Below, in pieces: positions 45,100 through 54,413 of a stretch of DNA of 64,000 nt. The DNA comes from Gemmataceae bacterium. Its GTDB lineage: Bacteria; Planctomycetota; Planctomycetia; Gemmatales; Gemmataceae. The translations under genes were made by a program, and so were the position numbers. Location of the stretch: assembly GCA_025055795.1 (NCBI GenBank), contig JANWVV010000002.1, positions 123,091 through 187,090 of the forward strand, given 5' to 3'. Below the pieces are notes generated by a model. The model saw only the letters and a list, made by a program, of their open reading frames with translations, was not told the DNA's origin and did no database searches. The first letter of the stretch is position 1. Every line of letters begins with the position of its first letter.

Positions 45100-46044
45100 T
45101 CAGGCGGCAGCATACTTTTCCCGCATCTTATCCAGGAATTTTTTACTCTGTTCGGTGACGTTCCAGGCATCCGGCCAGAAGCACAAATCAACACACCACC
45201 AATCGTGGGGAACACCGGCTTGACGGAGCGCGGGCAACAGTTGGTCGAAATTGAGTCGTCCCGTACCGAAGGGGTTGTGTGTACTGGTGTTATGCTCGTT
45301 GAGGGTGCCATCGGAGTCGATCAGGTGCACGTGTGTTATTTTGCCCTTGAGTTTTTCCAGCAGTTCCAACTCACCGCCGGGCAATGTTTCCTTTTCACCA
45401 ACCTGGTTGGCTCCTACTGCCGCGCACATGTGAGCATGACAGGTGTCGAACAGGACGCCGAAGTTTGGATTCCCCCGGCTGCGGACCATCTCGACCAGTT
45501 GCACGATTTCAGAGGGTTTGTTAAAAGCAAAGCCCGGTTCGAATTCCCAGCACACGTTCAAACCGAAGTCGGCGGCCATTTTACTTGCCTTGTCCCACAC
45601 GGCTGCGATCCGTTCCATACCTTTGTGTCGACCTATTTTCTGACCCTCCGGATCCTTCTCGAAGTAATCTGGTCCGACGACGGTATCTACGCGAATGGTT
45701 TGCGCCCCTACTTCAGCAGCGAACGTACACCAACCCAGGAAAGCCGTCAGATAGGCCGAGGGGGGATCGTCCAGAATCGAGGTACCAGGATTTTTGAAGG
45801 CCCATAAGTCCACAGCAATTCCAGATAAGGCCAGACCATGATCGGCAATCTCTTGTTTGAGCCGTTGTCGGCTGGCCCGTGTCGGATGTGATGCCGGAGA
45901 GGGATGCGGTCCGAAACTACCTAGCTCTACCCCGTCATACCCCAGACTTTGCAAACGATGCAAAATGACGTGAAAATCATTGGTCGGCTCTTTCTGGTTA
46001 AACAGATAGGCCCAAGTGCCGATGGAAATCCGCGCCTTGCCCAT
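45100..46044 (-). CDS. Sugar-phosphate isomerase/epimerase-like TIM barrel (cytosolic)
   Basis: A 314-residue xylose-isomerase-like TIM-barrel protein without signal peptide. Motifs in order: GTWAYLFNQKEP, GYDGVELGSFGPHPS, LSGIAVDLWAFKN, VCWEFEPGFAFNKPSEI, VLFDTCHAHM, THVHLIDSDG and WWCVDLCFWPDAW. Glu, Asp and His residues at these points are the likely metal ligands. The planctomycete versions of this family are probably sugar isomerases or inositol-type epimerases; the substrate is not known. AGGAGG at 46050-46055 before ATG 46044 is a strong ribosome-binding site and decides against a 13-residue upstream extension. It is monocistronic as far as can be seen, with a long leader region. Confidence 0.82.
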   Translation of the reverse strand: MGKARISIGTWAYLFNQKEPTNDFHVILHRLQSLGYDGVELGSFGPHPSPASHPTRASRQRLKQEIADHGLALSGIAVDLWAFKNPGTSILDDPPSAYLTAFLGWCTFAAEVGAQTIRVDTVVGPDYFEKDPEGQKIGRHKGMERIAAVWDKASKMAADFGLNVCWEFEPGFAFNKPSEIVQLVEMVRSRGNPNFGVLFDTCHAHMCAAVGANQVGEKETLPGGELELLEKLKGKITHVHLIDSDGTLNEHNTSTHNPFGTGRLNFDQLLPALRQAGVPHDWWCVDLCFWPDAWNVTEQSKKFLDKMREKYAAA

Positions 46045-46779
46045 TGTGTAACCTCCTTTTTCTTCCTGGTAGCTTGATGTCATTTTTCCACGCTCTTACC
46101 GGTAAGACTATCAAGCAGCGACAAGCAGGGGCGAGTAGATTGTCCCATTTGTATGTCTCACCATGGACTAGGGGGGGTAACACTTAAGGCAGCGTTACCT
46201 TGAACACCCGCTTTTGTTCGTTTGACCTTCGGTCTAGCTTTCCTTCGCTACCCTGACAAGGATCTCCAATAGGAGAGTTTTGCTTAGAACATTCATACCC
46301 GTCCCCCAAGCGGCATCGGTATGGCACTACTCTTGCGAATAAATAGCCTGACAATCTGGTTATCTCGCTACATTCAATCGGATTATCGGATTAGCGCAAT
46401 GATTTTTATCATGGAATCTTGAATACTGCTGGATATATTATACAATAAATCATCTATGTCAACTTATGGTAGCACGAATAGCTTTGCAGGCGTGACAAGG
46501 GGCCGGCTTTCAAATTAAGGATCGATTTATAACGTTAATTAGACAAAAATCACGGAGAATGACAGCATACGGAAGATGGTATATGAAAACATGTTCCACA
46601 ACGATGTGAGTGTCAAGCAAAGGTGATTGAGTAACGGAAATGTCCAGCACTGATGGTATGTTTAGTATCGTGATCGGCGCGGTATCCTCGCTGGCATGTG
46701 CGGGGCATCAAACAGCAGGTCCTGTGTGTACGTGGCCGGTGCCTAAGGTTTATGGCAGCGCCTGGCCGAAGGGGATTGA
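46045..46779. other. Long AT-rich intergenic region
   Basis: About 730 bases between two minus-strand genes, AT-rich in the middle (46320-46600). Apart from the possible promoter described separately and a small GACC/GGTC hairpin at 46223-46233, I see nothing supported. Confidence 0.35.
46437..46462 (-). promoter_or_regulatory. Possible sigma-70-type promoter
   Basis: On the minus strand a perfect TTGACA (46457-46462) is followed after 14 bases by TATAAT (46437-46442), or after 16 by TAATAT. It would drive the TIM-barrel gene starting at 46044 with a leader of about 390 bases. The 14-base spacing of the perfect pair is short. Confidence 0.35.
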
Positions 46780-49700
46780 TTACTTCGCTGGTCCAGATGG
46801 TGGCGGATCCAACGGGCGGGAAGCGATGCGCAGGTCGCTCCCTTGCAGATGCAAGCTGAGTCGCGGTGGTGCCTGGTGGCGTTCGACCTGAAGCAACAAT
46901 ACGTTCCAGCCGCTTTTAAGCTGGAGGGTTTGACGCAGCGGTTGAGCGTGAGCGGGAGCGTGGAACGGTCCTTGTTGATTGAGCCAGCCGTGCAGGTGGA
47001 CAGAGTGCTGGACGGTCAAGACTACTTGTTGCTGCTGCGGGCTGTAGACATAAACCCGTAGCAAAGCGGCACGTTGAGGTTCGGGCAGAAGTCCATCCAG
47101 GTGGAAGGTGCCAGAGGGCTCAGCAGCGAGAAGACGCCAGGCATGATCGGGTCGAAGGGGCACAGGCACAGCTGGAGTAGCTGGAACTGGGCCTTCCAAC
47201 GAGGTGGCTTCCATCTCGACTACCAGACCCCGCAGCGTTTCCTGCTCCTGACGACTCTTAAGGAAAGCAAGCAGGTCGATGAACTGATCGAAGGTGAGCA
47301 GGGTGACGGCGTTATCGGGCATCAAGGAGACTTTAAGTGGGGTTAGGGATTCGATTTGGTCACGAGGAATGCGGACGTCCCGGCCGGTAGATTCCCGCAG
47401 AACGACTTCACGGTCGTTGTCGATGATTTTCAAGCCTGTAAAAACCTGTTCTTGAGTGGTGGTGAGGCGATAGGTCTGGTAACCTTCTTTGATTTCGCGA
47501 CTGGGGTCAACGATGGCTTCCAGGACTTTTTCCAGGCTCATGGTGTCCCATAGGCGGGTCAGGTCGGGGCCGACGGCACCGCCGATGCCTTCCAGGCGGT
47601 GGCAACTGGCACAGGCGACTAGGCGTGGGTTCAGGTAGATTTCCCGTCCGCGCTTGGGATTCCCTTTTTCTTCGACCAGCTGGCGAATTTTGTGGATTTG
47701 TCCGGGCTCTAAGGACAGCAGCAAGCCGCCCCGCAAGACTTCGGCACGCAAGCGGGCGCATTCGGGGTCGTCGGCGAACTTGTGCAGGGCTTCGGTGATC
47801 AACGGGTAGTATTCCCGGGGAATCTGGCGGGCGAGATACCGTTGGGCCAGCAGTCGAGCTCCGTTTTTGGTGGGAGTCAGCACCTGGATGGCCTCGGCAA
47901 GTAGTTGCGGATCGCTCTGGTCGAGCAGTCGTTCCGCCAACACACGGGCTTCGGCAGGTTGAATGACCATCAGACCGCGCAGGGCCTCCACCTTCAGTAC
48001 GGCCGGGTGCGGCTCCTGAATCAGCGTGCGAAGGGCATCAGCGGCCTGCGGCTGGTTCAAGGCACGCACCGCCCGGAGAGCGGCCAGGCGATCAGCCTCG
48101 GGCAACCGGGTATCCAGGACCATTGGCAACAGACGCGGTAGTAAGGCGGCCAGACGCAACTGTTCCGCCGCCTGCAGGGCCAACCGCCGGGCCCCGGGGC
48201 GGGGGTCGTGCAGTAAACGCTCGACGAGCTGTCCAACGGGTTGCGTATTGTCGCCACCGCTGACTGCGTAGACCTCGATGGCTGCTTGGAATACGGTCAA
48301 ATCCTCATCTGGGTGCCTATTGAGATAGTCAGTCAATGGTTGCAGTGATATGGGTGGATCGAGCTGATAATTGACGTATGAACGGACCAGGGCAGCGCGT
48401 TGCTCAACGGTCAGATCAGGGCGTGCCAGTAACTGGGGCAGCAGTTGAGCGGCTTCGCGGCTCCGCAGGGCCAGGAACATGTCGACGGCGACGGTCCGTT
48501 CCCGGTCGCCGCTGGCGGCCAAGGTCAGAATGGCTTCGATGCCAGGTAAGCCAAGACGTTCCAGGGCTCGGATGTAGCCATCCTTCAAGAACGGATCACC
48601 CTTAAGGTCGCCCAGATAGGAGTTGACGAGAGCTTGGGGGACGGGGGATCCGCCGATCCGTCCTAAAGCCAAGGCAGCCGCTCGACGCACTGCGGGTTCG
48701 CTGTCGCCAAGTTTTTTCAATAGTTCTTCCAACAGATGAGGATCGGAGCGATCGCCATACAACGCCAGGCCCTCAATGACGCAACGGCGAACGTCCGGCG
48801 AGGGATCTCGCAGACGCTCCAGGAAAAAGGCTTGCACCTGGGAGTTCCAGTGAACCATTAGTACGCCCAAAGCAGGGAGCAGGGCGTCTTCCTGGTCGCG
48901 GAATTTACCATGCTGCAGGGCCTTCAGCAGATGGTCCCGGGCAGTTGGTCCGCGGCGTACCAATTCCTTACGAGCTTCTACCCGATCTGTCAGATCCGGG
49001 CGAGCCAGTGCCTCGATGAGTTCTGGCAGGGGCAACTGTCGCAATTTCCACCAGCTATCCATTTCTCGTCGTGGCAGGGCAGGTACGTTAGCTGTGCCAT
49101 GCCAGGTGATGCGATAGATGCGGCCATGCTGGCCGTCGCCAGAGAGCTTACCCGCACCCCCCGAATCGGTTCGCCAGTCGCACACATAGATAGCTCCATC
49201 CGGGCCGATTACCATCTGGCAGGGGCGGAATAAGGGATCATCGCTTTTGAGAAACTCGAATTCGTGGGTGATTTTGAAGGTGGCTCCGTCAGGAGCGGTT
49301 TTGTAGGCTCGGACCAATTTACGAAAGACATCGGGGTAGTAAAGCAGGCCCCGATACTGCTCAGGCAGACGGGTATCGTGGTAGATGAGCAGCCCGGCAG
49401 GGGCTCCCCGGCCGGTTTTGAGCATAGGTGGAACTTTACCTGGTAATTCGCCGGCGATCGCCCCGCGGGTGTGGTCGGGTCGGCAACAGCGTGCGCCGGT
49501 TAATAGCCGCCAGCCGAAGTCGGTTCCCTCCGCCACGTGCATGATCCGACAGCCCATGAACTTGCTGCCGTCTTCATTGTCGTTGTCGGCGTGGAACCAA
49601 TTGAACTTGTTGTCGTGGGCCAGATCACGATACGGATTACGGTAGCCGATGGAAAACACTTCCATGCGGGAGCCATCGGGGCGGCAGCGGAAAACGGCCC

Positions 49701-50469
49701 CTGTTCGGAGAACAGTAGCACGGCTACCATCGGAGCCTTCCACGTAATTATCGTCATCGCCGCTGGTGATGTACAACAACCCATCGTTGCCAAGTGTCAG
49801 ACCGGACACCTGATGGTGATGAAAGCCACAAAAGCCCTGAGCGATAACTTCGCGAACGTTCCAGGGTTGGTTAAACTGGATAGGACTAGAGCCACCGGAC
49901 GCAGCGGCAGTGCTTTGTCGCCATCGGCGGACTGTACCACGACCCGTGACATATAACCATCCCTCGTGATAGAGCAGCGACGAGGGCAGTTCCTCGGCAA
50001 TAATTACCTGAGGGGGATGAAACCTACCCGTGGCCGGGTTATAGCGGAACAACTTGACCAGATCAAAGGTGAACTTTTTCATCGTGGCCACGGCCCGAGT
50101 GCTGCCGTCGCGGAAGCGGAAGATCTCTTGCACCTCGTACCAGCGATCGCCCGTTATCGGATCAGGACGCCATTCCAGGACGAACAAACTGCCATCGGGG
50201 GCAAAGGTCATGCCTACCGGATTGACCACCTCTGGTTCACTAATGACAATTTCCAAGCGGAATCCTTCTGGCAAGAAATAACCTTTCAACCGCGGGTCCC
50301 ATTGGCCTTGATCCACAAGTCGCACCGGAAAGGGCACTGGCCGGAGAGGAGATTGAGGTTGGGCAAATTCTTCAGGCAGCGGCCTTGCTCCAGGCGGTGG
50401 TACCTCCCCCCGAGCGGTGCCCACAAACAGCAGGAGGGCTATTCCGATTCCCCCTACTACCTCACGCAT
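46780..50469 (-). CDS. Giant exported PVC-type propeller/HEAT/cytochrome c protein
   Basis: A 1229-residue secreted protein. After the signal peptide (VVGGIGIALLLFVGTARG) a six- or seven-bladed propeller spans about 60-420 (MTFAPDGSLFVLEWRPDP, VSGLTLGNDGLLYITSGDDD, IGYRNPYRDLAHDNKFNWFH), HEAT-like alpha repeats span about 470-900 (VRRCVIEGLALYGDRSDPH, VRRAAALALGRIGGS), a cytochrome-c domain has C953-A-S-C-H, and a C-terminal beta domain follows (about 1100-1229). These proteins are a planctomycete hallmark; they are thought to be periplasmic redox or glycan-processing proteins, but no function is proven. ATG 50469 is preferred to 50511: AAGGAG lies about 10 bases upstream and the signal peptide starts there. 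The adjacent tRNA-Ser gene lies beyond its promoter region. Confidence 0.88.
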   Translation of the reverse strand: MREVVGGIGIALLLFVGTARGEVPPPGARPLPEEFAQPQSPLRPVPFPVRLVDQGQWDPRLKGYFLPEGFRLEIVISEPEVVNPVGMTFAPDGSLFVLEWRPDPITGDRWYEVQEIFRFRDGSTRAVATMKKFTFDLVKLFRYNPATGRFHPPQVIIAEELPSSLLYHEGWLYVTGRGTVRRWRQSTAAASGGSSPIQFNQPWNVREVIAQGFCGFHHHQVSGLTLGNDGLLYITSGDDDNYVEGSDGSRATVLRTGAVFRCRPDGSRMEVFSIGYRNPYRDLAHDNKFNWFHADNDNEDGSKFMGCRIMHVAEGTDFGWRLLTGARCCRPDHTRGAIAGELPGKVPPMLKTGRGAPAGLLIYHDTRLPEQYRGLLYYPDVFRKLVRAYKTAPDGATFKITHEFEFLKSDDPLFRPCQMVIGPDGAIYVCDWRTDSGGAGKLSGDGQHGRIYRITWHGTANVPALPRREMDSWWKLRQLPLPELIEALARPDLTDRVEARKELVRRGPTARDHLLKALQHGKFRDQEDALLPALGVLMVHWNSQVQAFFLERLRDPSPDVRRCVIEGLALYGDRSDPHLLEELLKKLGDSEPAVRRAAALALGRIGGSPVPQALVNSYLGDLKGDPFLKDGYIRALERLGLPGIEAILTLAASGDRERTVAVDMFLALRSREAAQLLPQLLARPDLTVEQRAALVRSYVNYQLDPPISLQPLTDYLNRHPDEDLTVFQAAIEVYAVSGGDNTQPVGQLVERLLHDPRPGARRLALQAAEQLRLAALLPRLLPMVLDTRLPEADRLAALRAVRALNQPQAADALRTLIQEPHPAVLKVEALRGLMVIQPAEARVLAERLLDQSDPQLLAEAIQVLTPTKNGARLLAQRYLARQIPREYYPLITEALHKFADDPECARLRAEVLRGGLLLSLEPGQIHKIRQLVEEKGNPKRGREIYLNPRLVACASCHRLEGIGGAVGPDLTRLWDTMSLEKVLEAIVDPSREIKEGYQTYRLTTTQEQVFTGLKIIDNDREVVLRESTGRDVRIPRDQIESLTPLKVSLMPDNAVTLLTFDQFIDLLAFLKSRQEQETLRGLVVEMEATSLEGPVPATPAVPVPLRPDHAWRLLAAEPSGTFHLDGLLPEPQRAALLRVYVYSPQQQQVVLTVQHSVHLHGWLNQQGPFHAPAHAQPLRQTLQLKSGWNVLLLQVERHQAPPRLSLHLQGSDLRIASRPLDPPPSGPAK

Positions 50470-50907
50470 GGAAGATGCTCCTTTGATGACGCGACGGAGA
50501 ACCTGAACCAAAACGGCACAGTAAATTAGCGTGTGTTTCGTACGCGGGCAGGATTACTGCTAACTTAACTTACCTGCTTTCGAAGGAACAGAACCAGTTT
50601 GCAAATTCTGGTCATGAGTCAGTAAAGCCCAGCAGATGCCCTGGGACGGAATGACATTAAGTTGTTGCAGCGGGAACTACGGCGGAGAATCAAGGTACTC
50701 ATTTTGTTGCAGATAGCAAAGCATTAGATTGAAACAGAATTAGATCGACATCGAAGGCAGGTGCTGGGGCCGAGCAGAGACTTTAGATATCGGCTAGCAA
50801 GCCGGTAATGGTGCTTCAGTTGAAAAATGACCGCCTGACGCTGTCTTTTCCTGTTGCCCTGGGATCACGTACAATATAGCACTGATATTGCTGTAACGAT
50901 TGATTTT
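50470..50907. promoter_or_regulatory. Intergenic region upstream of tRNA-Ser
   Basis: About 440 bases between divergent genes. A weak TTGCCC (50853-50858) and TATAGC (50874-50879) with 15-base spacing precede the tRNA by about 30 bases and may be its promoter. No coding frame is convincing. Confidence 0.3.
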
Positions 50908-50994
50908 GGAAGGGTGGCAGAGTGGTTGATTGCACCGGTCTTGAAAACCGGAGACGGGGCAACCCGTCCGTGGGTTCGAATCCCACCCCTTCCG
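50908..50994 (+). tRNA. tRNA-Ser(UGA)
   Basis: An 87-base tRNA with acceptor GGAAGGG pairing CCCTTCC and a G discriminator at 50994. The anticodon arm CCGGT-CTTGAAA-ACCGG places the anticodon TGA at 50942-50944. A long variable arm (GACGGG / CCCGTC) is typical of serine tRNAs, and the T-loop is GGTTCGAATCC. CCA is not encoded. It reads UCA and UCG-type codons. Confidence 0.95.
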
Positions 50995-51073
50995 CTAGAT
51001 ATAGCTACAGTTCCCGTCGGACTTAGATTAAATGCGGTGTGTCCTTTCTACTTTCAAATTGAAGTGTAAAATG

Positions 51074-51106
51074 CGGGAAGTCGGAAAGCCGACCTCTCGG
51101 GTTTTT
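51074..51106. terminator. Probable bidirectional Rho-independent terminator
   Basis: Between convergent tRNA-Ser and the GTPase gene lies an 11-position hairpin (arms 51074-51084 and 51089-51099, loop AAAG) followed on the plus strand by TTTTT at 51102-51106. On the plus strand the stem has one A-C mismatch; on the minus strand that position is a G-T wobble, and a short T run follows. Confidence 0.45.
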
Positions 51107-51115
51107 GGCTGATAA

Positions 51116-52759
51116 TTAGTTTTTTTGAGGAGGTTGCCACTCCTGACTGATTTTATGCCAGGTGGCGTCCAGCAGGTGCCGGAATTGTTGTCCAAGCTTT
51201 TGCCATCGTCCGGCGGTAATTTCTGTATGCAGGTTTCGCAGTCCTGCGACATTGCGCGCGGCGGGCAACCGGGTCAGGATAGCCGGCAGCAGTTCCTCCC
51301 AAACGCCCCAAGGCCGGTCAGGATGCAGACCAACGGGAACGACGCTGTCAGCATCAACTCCTAACTGTTCAGCAACAAAACGCAGGCAATCACGAATGAC
51401 GGCTGATTTTTTATCATGGCCATTTTGCCAGTCATAGGGTGGATGCCACTCATTAGCTGGCGGCAACAGGTCTACATGGGTGACCACCACCAGTAGAGGG
51501 GGACGACCCAAGTGGGGACGGGCCGCAAAATAATCCCGGTATTTCTGCAACCAGGCCACCTCGGCTTGTCGGCCCGGACTAACTGCTGAGGTCAGCAGCA
51601 ACACAACGTCGGCTACAGATAGATCGGTAATGGCTAGGTCCACATCCGTAGGCGTACCGCCAAATCCGGGCGTCTCAACCAGACACGCTTTCTGACCGCC
51701 GGCCAATACAACTTCTTGGCTTGCCGATGCAACAGCAGAGAGGTCCACGTTTCTTGTGGCCGTTGAGGGTGCGGCAGATGGGGCGGCAGAAGATTGTTGA
51801 CTCCAGACTTCGATGAGGCGTGACTTGCCCGCTCCACGCGGTCCGGCAATAACTACTGTCAACGGTGATGGTGGTGGCCACTCTGTCGGCTCGCTCGGGG
51901 ATGATGACAGGGGTGAGGGTGTGTCCGGTGAACTTTGAGACGATACCTGAGCCGGACTCCCAGAGGCACTCACAACAGCTTGTGATGATGGTGGATTGAT
52001 CTGACTCAGCCATCGCCGATAACTTGCCACACCCGAGCGTAACCGGCCGCTATACAATTCGATCAAATAATGGCCTAGACGGAGAATGAACTGGGTGTGG
52101 AACCACACGAGCAAGTTTTGCCGTGCTTTTTCAAACAGAGGGGTAAGGATACCCCGGGTGACCGCATAGCGGGCCGCCGTTTGTAGGGGATCGAGGACCG
52201 CGGCCAGTAGCCAGTATACGTTCTGCCCGTGACGGTACCACTGCCATACCTGGCGGGCCCGTCGAATGTCACCTATCCGGATCAAATGCGATGCCGGAAC
52301 GTATTTTTGCACCAGTTCGTTCAGATCGGCAGCGGCTAGTTCAATGCAGGCAAGAACTTCCGGCATGGTGAGCGGATCGAATGGTTCGGCGACGCCGGGG
52401 TGATAGACCGCGGCCACTTGCCGTGCCAAATCGAGGGCCAGGGAGCTGTAATGCTCAGCCTGCGTCAGATCTTCCCACTGAACTTGCTGGTATTCCTGAG
52501 CCTTCGCCTGCACCTTGGACCAGGCTTGTAGATCACGGTCGGTCCAATACGATGGAGCATCGCCTTTGGTGGGCGTCGGGGTGGTGATGTGACGAGTCCA
52601 ATGCCAGGCCAGAACGTAACCCAGCACAAACAATCCTAGCATCGGCCACCATAGCCAAAGGTGGTCGGTGTACCACAAGTGATAGGCACCCAAGCTGATC
52701 AGAACGATCAGCGGTGCAATGAGCAACAGCCCGACAAGTAATAGACGCCAGTGGCGCAT
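51116..52759 (-). CDS. Membrane-anchored GTPase
   Basis: A 547-residue protein with two N-terminal transmembrane segments (LLLVGLLLIAPLIVLISLGA and LWWPMLGLFVLGYVLAW), a helical linker of about 230 residues, a Ser/Pro-rich hinge near 280-300, and a C-terminal GTPase domain. G1 is GPRGAGKS at residues 306-313, G3 is ETPGFGG, G4 is the variant THVD in VVVTHVDLLP, and the sequence ends in a basic, helical tail. The pattern resembles the Era/TrmE-like membrane GTPases that occur with DUF697-type anchors, but the family is not assigned. It may act at the membrane in stress, division or ribosome-related processes. It converges with the tRNA-Ser gene over the terminator. Confidence 0.75.
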   Translation of the reverse strand: MRHWRLLLVGLLLIAPLIVLISLGAYHLWYTDHLWLWWPMLGLFVLGYVLAWHWTRHITTPTPTKGDAPSYWTDRDLQAWSKVQAKAQEYQQVQWEDLTQAEHYSSLALDLARQVAAVYHPGVAEPFDPLTMPEVLACIELAAADLNELVQKYVPASHLIRIGDIRRARQVWQWYRHGQNVYWLLAAVLDPLQTAARYAVTRGILTPLFEKARQNLLVWFHTQFILRLGHYLIELYSGRLRSGVASYRRWLSQINPPSSQAVVSASGSPAQVSSQSSPDTPSPLSSSPSEPTEWPPPSPLTVVIAGPRGAGKSRLIEVWSQQSSAAPSAAPSTATRNVDLSAVASASQEVVLAGGQKACLVETPGFGGTPTDVDLAITDLSVADVVLLLTSAVSPGRQAEVAWLQKYRDYFAARPHLGRPPLLVVVTHVDLLPPANEWHPPYDWQNGHDKKSAVIRDCLRFVAEQLGVDADSVVPVGLHPDRPWGVWEELLPAILTRLPAARNVAGLRNLHTEITAGRWQKLGQQFRHLLDATWHKISQEWQPPQKN

Positions 52760-52922
52760 ACAAGTGTTGTACGTAACAACGAACGAATGTCGTCAGCGGC
52801 GTGATATTTTACTACAACCACAGCGGCCACCCTTCGGGACGAAGCCAATTAACAGCGGGCCGACAACAAAGTAAAATGCTGCAACGCAAGCGTGAGGCTA
52901 ACTCATTTGGTTTCAATCAGAT

Positions 52923-53822
52923 ATGGGGCAATTTGGCGAACGGTTGGCAGAGGTGGTAAAGCGAAAGGGGCCTTTGTGTGTTGGCCTGGACCCGCGGTGG
53001 GAGTCGTTGCCTGATTGTTATCGCCGGTTGGACCCCGAATTCCCGTGGTTACCCCAGGTAGCTGAGCACGTCCGGCGTTTTTGTGTGCATGTTCTGGAAC
53101 TGACCAGTCCCTACAGCGGTATCGTGAAGTTGCAGGCCGCCTTTTTTGAACTTTTCGGTCCTCCTGGGTTGGCGGCGATGCAGCAGCTTATTCACCACGC
53201 TCGGGAACTGGGCTGGTTAACCATCCTGGATGCCAAGCGGGGCGATGTTCCCAGCACAGCGGCGGCCTATGCCCAAGCGGCGTTTACAGGCTGCTCCATA
53301 AATGGCCAGATCTTTCCTATCTGGAACGCCGATGCCCTGACGGTCAATCCCTATCTCGGCGACGACGCTCTGACGCCCTTTATCGAAGCGGCATCAACCC
53401 AGGGACGGGGGGTGTTTGTTCTTGTACGCACGAGCAACCCAGGGGCTGGCTGCTTCCAGGATCTCTGCTGTGATGGAAAACCCCTTTATGTTCACGTTGC
53501 CAAGGTTGTTGAACGTTGGAATGAACCAACGGTGGGCCCGAGCGGTCTGGGGGACATCGGAGCGGTAGTAGGGGCCACCCATCCGCGTGAGTTGGCAGAG
53601 TTACGGCGTACATTCCCACGGATGTGGTTTCTAGTGCCCGGTTACGGTGCCCAAGGAGCAACGGCAGTAGAAATCCGGCAAACAGCCTTCCGCACCGATG
53701 GACTGGGAGTGATTGTTAACAGTTCCCGCAGTCTGGTGTTTCCCTTTCATCCCGACGACCCGAACTGGGAACAAGCGATCCAATCCGCCGCCCTTCACGC
53801 ACGCAACGACCTGATCGGTTGA
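52923..53822 (+). CDS. pyrF: Orotidine-5'-phosphate decarboxylase (type 2)
   Basis: A 299-residue cytosolic enzyme producing UMP. It is the longer type-2 (OMP decarboxylase subfamily 2) form: LCVGLDPRWESLP at the start, KLQAAFFELFG, the catalytic ILDAKRGDVPSTAAAYAQAAF loop (read in parts), VNPYLGDDALTPF, VRTSNPGAG and the phosphate-binding FLVPGYGAQGA plus NSSRSLVFP. ATG 52923 begins two residues before the conserved frame. No other pyrimidine genes are close, so it stands alone. The catalytic Lys-Asp network appears intact. Confidence 0.95.
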   Translation: MGQFGERLAEVVKRKGPLCVGLDPRWESLPDCYRRLDPEFPWLPQVAEHVRRFCVHVLELTSPYSGIVKLQAAFFELFGPPGLAAMQQLIHHARELGWLTILDAKRGDVPSTAAAYAQAAFTGCSINGQIFPIWNADALTVNPYLGDDALTPFIEAASTQGRGVFVLVRTSNPGAGCFQDLCCDGKPLYVHVAKVVERWNEPTVGPSGLGDIGAVVGATHPRELAELRRTFPRMWFLVPGYGAQGATAVEIRQTAFRTDGLGVIVNSSRSLVFPFHPDDPNWEQAIQSAALHARNDLIG

Positions 53823-54000
53823 AACGCAATCGCATCTATCACTACAGGTTATGAGCAATGAATTTTATGGTGTTCCTGTAGTAGATGTCATGTTCATTTT
53901 TCATATGAGTCATACAATTAAAGAGTAAGATTCATAAGTTCATTCGATTGTCATTCCGGTTCAAATAATTGCTCTAAATGAGCATACCTCTCTGCGTTAT

Positions 54001-54042
54001 AAACTTGGTGCGCGGTCAGTAAGTTACAAATTTAGTGCGCGG
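54001..54042. repeat. Near-direct repeat of a 15-base unit
   Basis: AAACTTGGTGCGCGG (54001-54015) recurs as AAATTTAGTGCGCGG (54028-54042), 13 of 15 bases identical, 27 bases start to start. It could be a regulator-binding pair or the trace of a mobile element end. Confidence 0.55.
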
Positions 54043-54281
54043 ATGGAACATTAGACCTATCTGGATAGTAATTTTCTTTATCGATTAATAATTTTAATCA
54101 ATATCTGAAGACTGGTCAAAAGACTTAACTCTTACGATCACAACATGTTGAAGTACTCTATGTTGAATGAGTCACTTAGTAAACTGCGGATTCCATTCGG
54201 ATTCAAAGGGTAAACGGGGGTATGGGAGGCAGTAATACCACCCGAGGGATGAGAAAAACATGAGAAAGACGCGGCATATAC

Positions 54282-54311
54282 TTGAAGAAATCTTGACGGT
54301 TGAGTTATAAT
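54282..54311 (+). promoter_or_regulatory. Sigma-70-type promoter before the DUF1559 gene
   Basis: TTGAAG (54282-54287), an 18-base spacer and a perfect TATAAT (54306-54311) lie about 100 bases before ATG 54414. Confidence 0.5.
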
Positions 54312-54413
54312 CGCTGCAGGTCAAGGTTAGCCAGCCCTTCCCCCCTTGACCAAGGGCACTATCAAGGTCGCATTTTCCTCATGATTCATTATCTCCTAGA
54401 GGGGGACAAGTCG

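Larger units (their letters stand above)
53823..54413. other. AT-rich intergenic region with short repeat and promoter
   Basis: About 590 bases between pyrF and the DUF1559 gene, clearly AT-rich. It contains the 15-base near-direct repeat and the promoter listed separately; no coding frame has support. Confidence 0.4.

Noticed and set aside
45013..45807. 264-residue plus-strand frame
   Set aside because: Fully antisense to the well-supported TIM-barrel gene; its composition mirrors that gene's codon structure.
49966..50529. 187-residue plus-strand frame
   Set aside because: Antisense to the giant PVC gene with no ribosome-binding site.
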